Of a stretch of 14,368 nt of DNA, positions 13,702-14,368 are shown in pieces. The position numbers and the translations under genes were made by a program. Origin of the DNA: a bacterium (GTDB taxonomy: Bacteria > Patescibacteriota > Minisyncoccia > Minisyncoccales > JAGLPU01); NCBI GenBank assembly GCA_030594935.1, contig JAUVEE010000014.1:1-14368 (forward strand), given 5' to 3'. Under the pieces are notes generated by a model. It did no database searches. It saw nothing but the letters and a program-made list of their open reading frames with translations, and was not told the origin of the DNA. Position 1 is the stretch's first letter. Each line of letters starts with the position of its first letter.

Positions 13702-14368
13702 ATGGCAAAAGAAAAAAAAGAATCTTACGGCGCTAAGGATATTCACGTTCTTGAAGGTTTGGAACCGGTCAGAAAAAGGCCGGGAATGTATATTGGCTCA
13801 ACCGGACCGGATGGGCTGCATCATTTAATTTGGGAATGCGCCGACAACTGTTTGGACGAATTTATGGCCGGATACGGCAGCAAGATGGAGATAACCCTTC
13901 TTCCCGACAATAAAGTAAGAGTAACGGATGATGGACGGGGTATTCCGGTGGACAAGCATCCCCAGACCAAGAAATCCGCTCTGGAAACGGTAATGACAAC
14001 CCTGCACGCCGGCGCAAAATTCGGCAGCAAGGCTTATCAGGTTTCCGGCGGACTTCACGGAGTGGGAGTTTCCGTGGTCTGCGCTTTATCTACTTTGCTT
14101 AAGGCGGAAATCTGCCGAGACGGTTTTAAATACACTCAAGAGTATAAAAGAGGAAAGCCGACGGCGAATGTCAAAAAAGGAGAAAAATGCCGGGGAACCG
14201 GAACAACGGTCACTTTTGAACCAGACCCGGAAATTTTTCCAGAAATAGAATTCAATTACAAAAAAATTGTCAATCATTTCCGCCAGCAAGCCTATCTGAC
14301 CAAAGGGATAAGAATAAAAATAGACGATAGAAGAGATCCGGAAAACGAAAAAAGCTACACTTTCTATT
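13702..14368 (+). CDS. gyrB: DNA gyrase subunit B, 3' end beyond window
   Basis: The frame is open from the ATG at 13702 to the window end (222 complete codons). GyrB supplies the ATPase that drives negative supercoiling by gyrase. The GHKL ATP-binding motifs are present: VLEGLEPVRKRPGMYIGST near the start, the N-box WECADNCLDE with its Glu and Asn, DDGRGIPVD, and the lid SGGLHGVGVSVVCALS. The DNC in the N-box, where most GyrB have DNS, is a small deviation. ParE is a close relative; the ETVMTTLHAGAKF segment and the general resemblance favour GyrB, but the distinguishing C-terminal part is not visible. The ATG is 11 bases after the pheT stop; no Shine-Dalgarno motif is seen. Confidence 0.9.
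   Translation, partial: MAKEKKESYGAKDIHVLEGLEPVRKRPGMYIGSTGPDGLHHLIWECADNCLDEFMAGYGSKMEITLLPDNKVRVTDDGRGIPVDKHPQTKKSALETVMTTLHAGAKFGSKAYQVSGGLHGVGVSVVCALSTLLKAEICRDGFKYTQEYKRGKPTANVKKGEKCRGTGTTVTFEPDPEIFPEIEFNYKKIVNHFRQQAYLTKGIRIKIDDRRDPENEKSYTFY

Noticed and set aside
1..14368. CRISPR array, insertion sequence ends or phage genes
   Set aside because: No regularly spaced repeats, transposase or terminal inverted repeats were seen.

Overview
The window looks like a chromosomal fragment of a small-genome bacterium of the Candidate Phyla Radiation (Patescibacteria, Parcubacteria-like). This is inferred from: a GatCAB-type amidotransferase, a short PheT lacking its tRNA-binding OB domain, prepilins fused to FISUMP domains, tRNAs without encoded CCA, no visible Shine-Dalgarno motif before any start codon, and very tight gene packing. 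No marker such as 16S rRNA is present, so this is not proven. All genes are on the + strand.

Layout. (1) 1-2025: two tandem paralogous surface genes. The first is cut by the window edge; the second is complete and has a type IV prepilin N-terminus. Both end in a FISUMP (C-type-lectin-like) domain whose last ~35-40 codons shift sharply in composition and sequence, as the variable regions of diversity-generating retroelement (DGR) targets do. This is the most interesting part. No reverse transcriptase or template repeat lies in the window. (2) 2103-7110: an apparent operon frr - rseP - mreB - gatC - gatA - unknown membrane protein, with spacers of a few bases and one ATGA overlap, driven by an extended -10 promoter. 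It joins ribosome recycling, membrane proteolysis, cell-shape cytoskeleton and tRNA-dependent amidation. (3) 7142-8161: an RNA island with an unusual initiator tRNA, an A+T-rich HTH/LAGLIDADG-like ORF, tRNA-Met (or Ile2) and tRNA-Asp, closed by a strong intrinsic terminator. The -10 boxes of the first and second tRNAs sit so that transcription would start at tRNA base 1. (4) 8168-10614: a cell-envelope pair, an L,D-transpeptidase/D,D-carboxypeptidase fusion overlapping a CapA-like metallophosphatase. (5) 10567-13690: pheS-pheT, with a near-consensus promoter inside the end of capA. (6) 13702-end: the 5' part of gyrB.

Promoters found by eye follow one pattern: a TTG-starting -35, about 16-17 bases, then a TATAAT-like -10, often preceded by TGn. 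There is no gene-free stretch longer than 300 bases.
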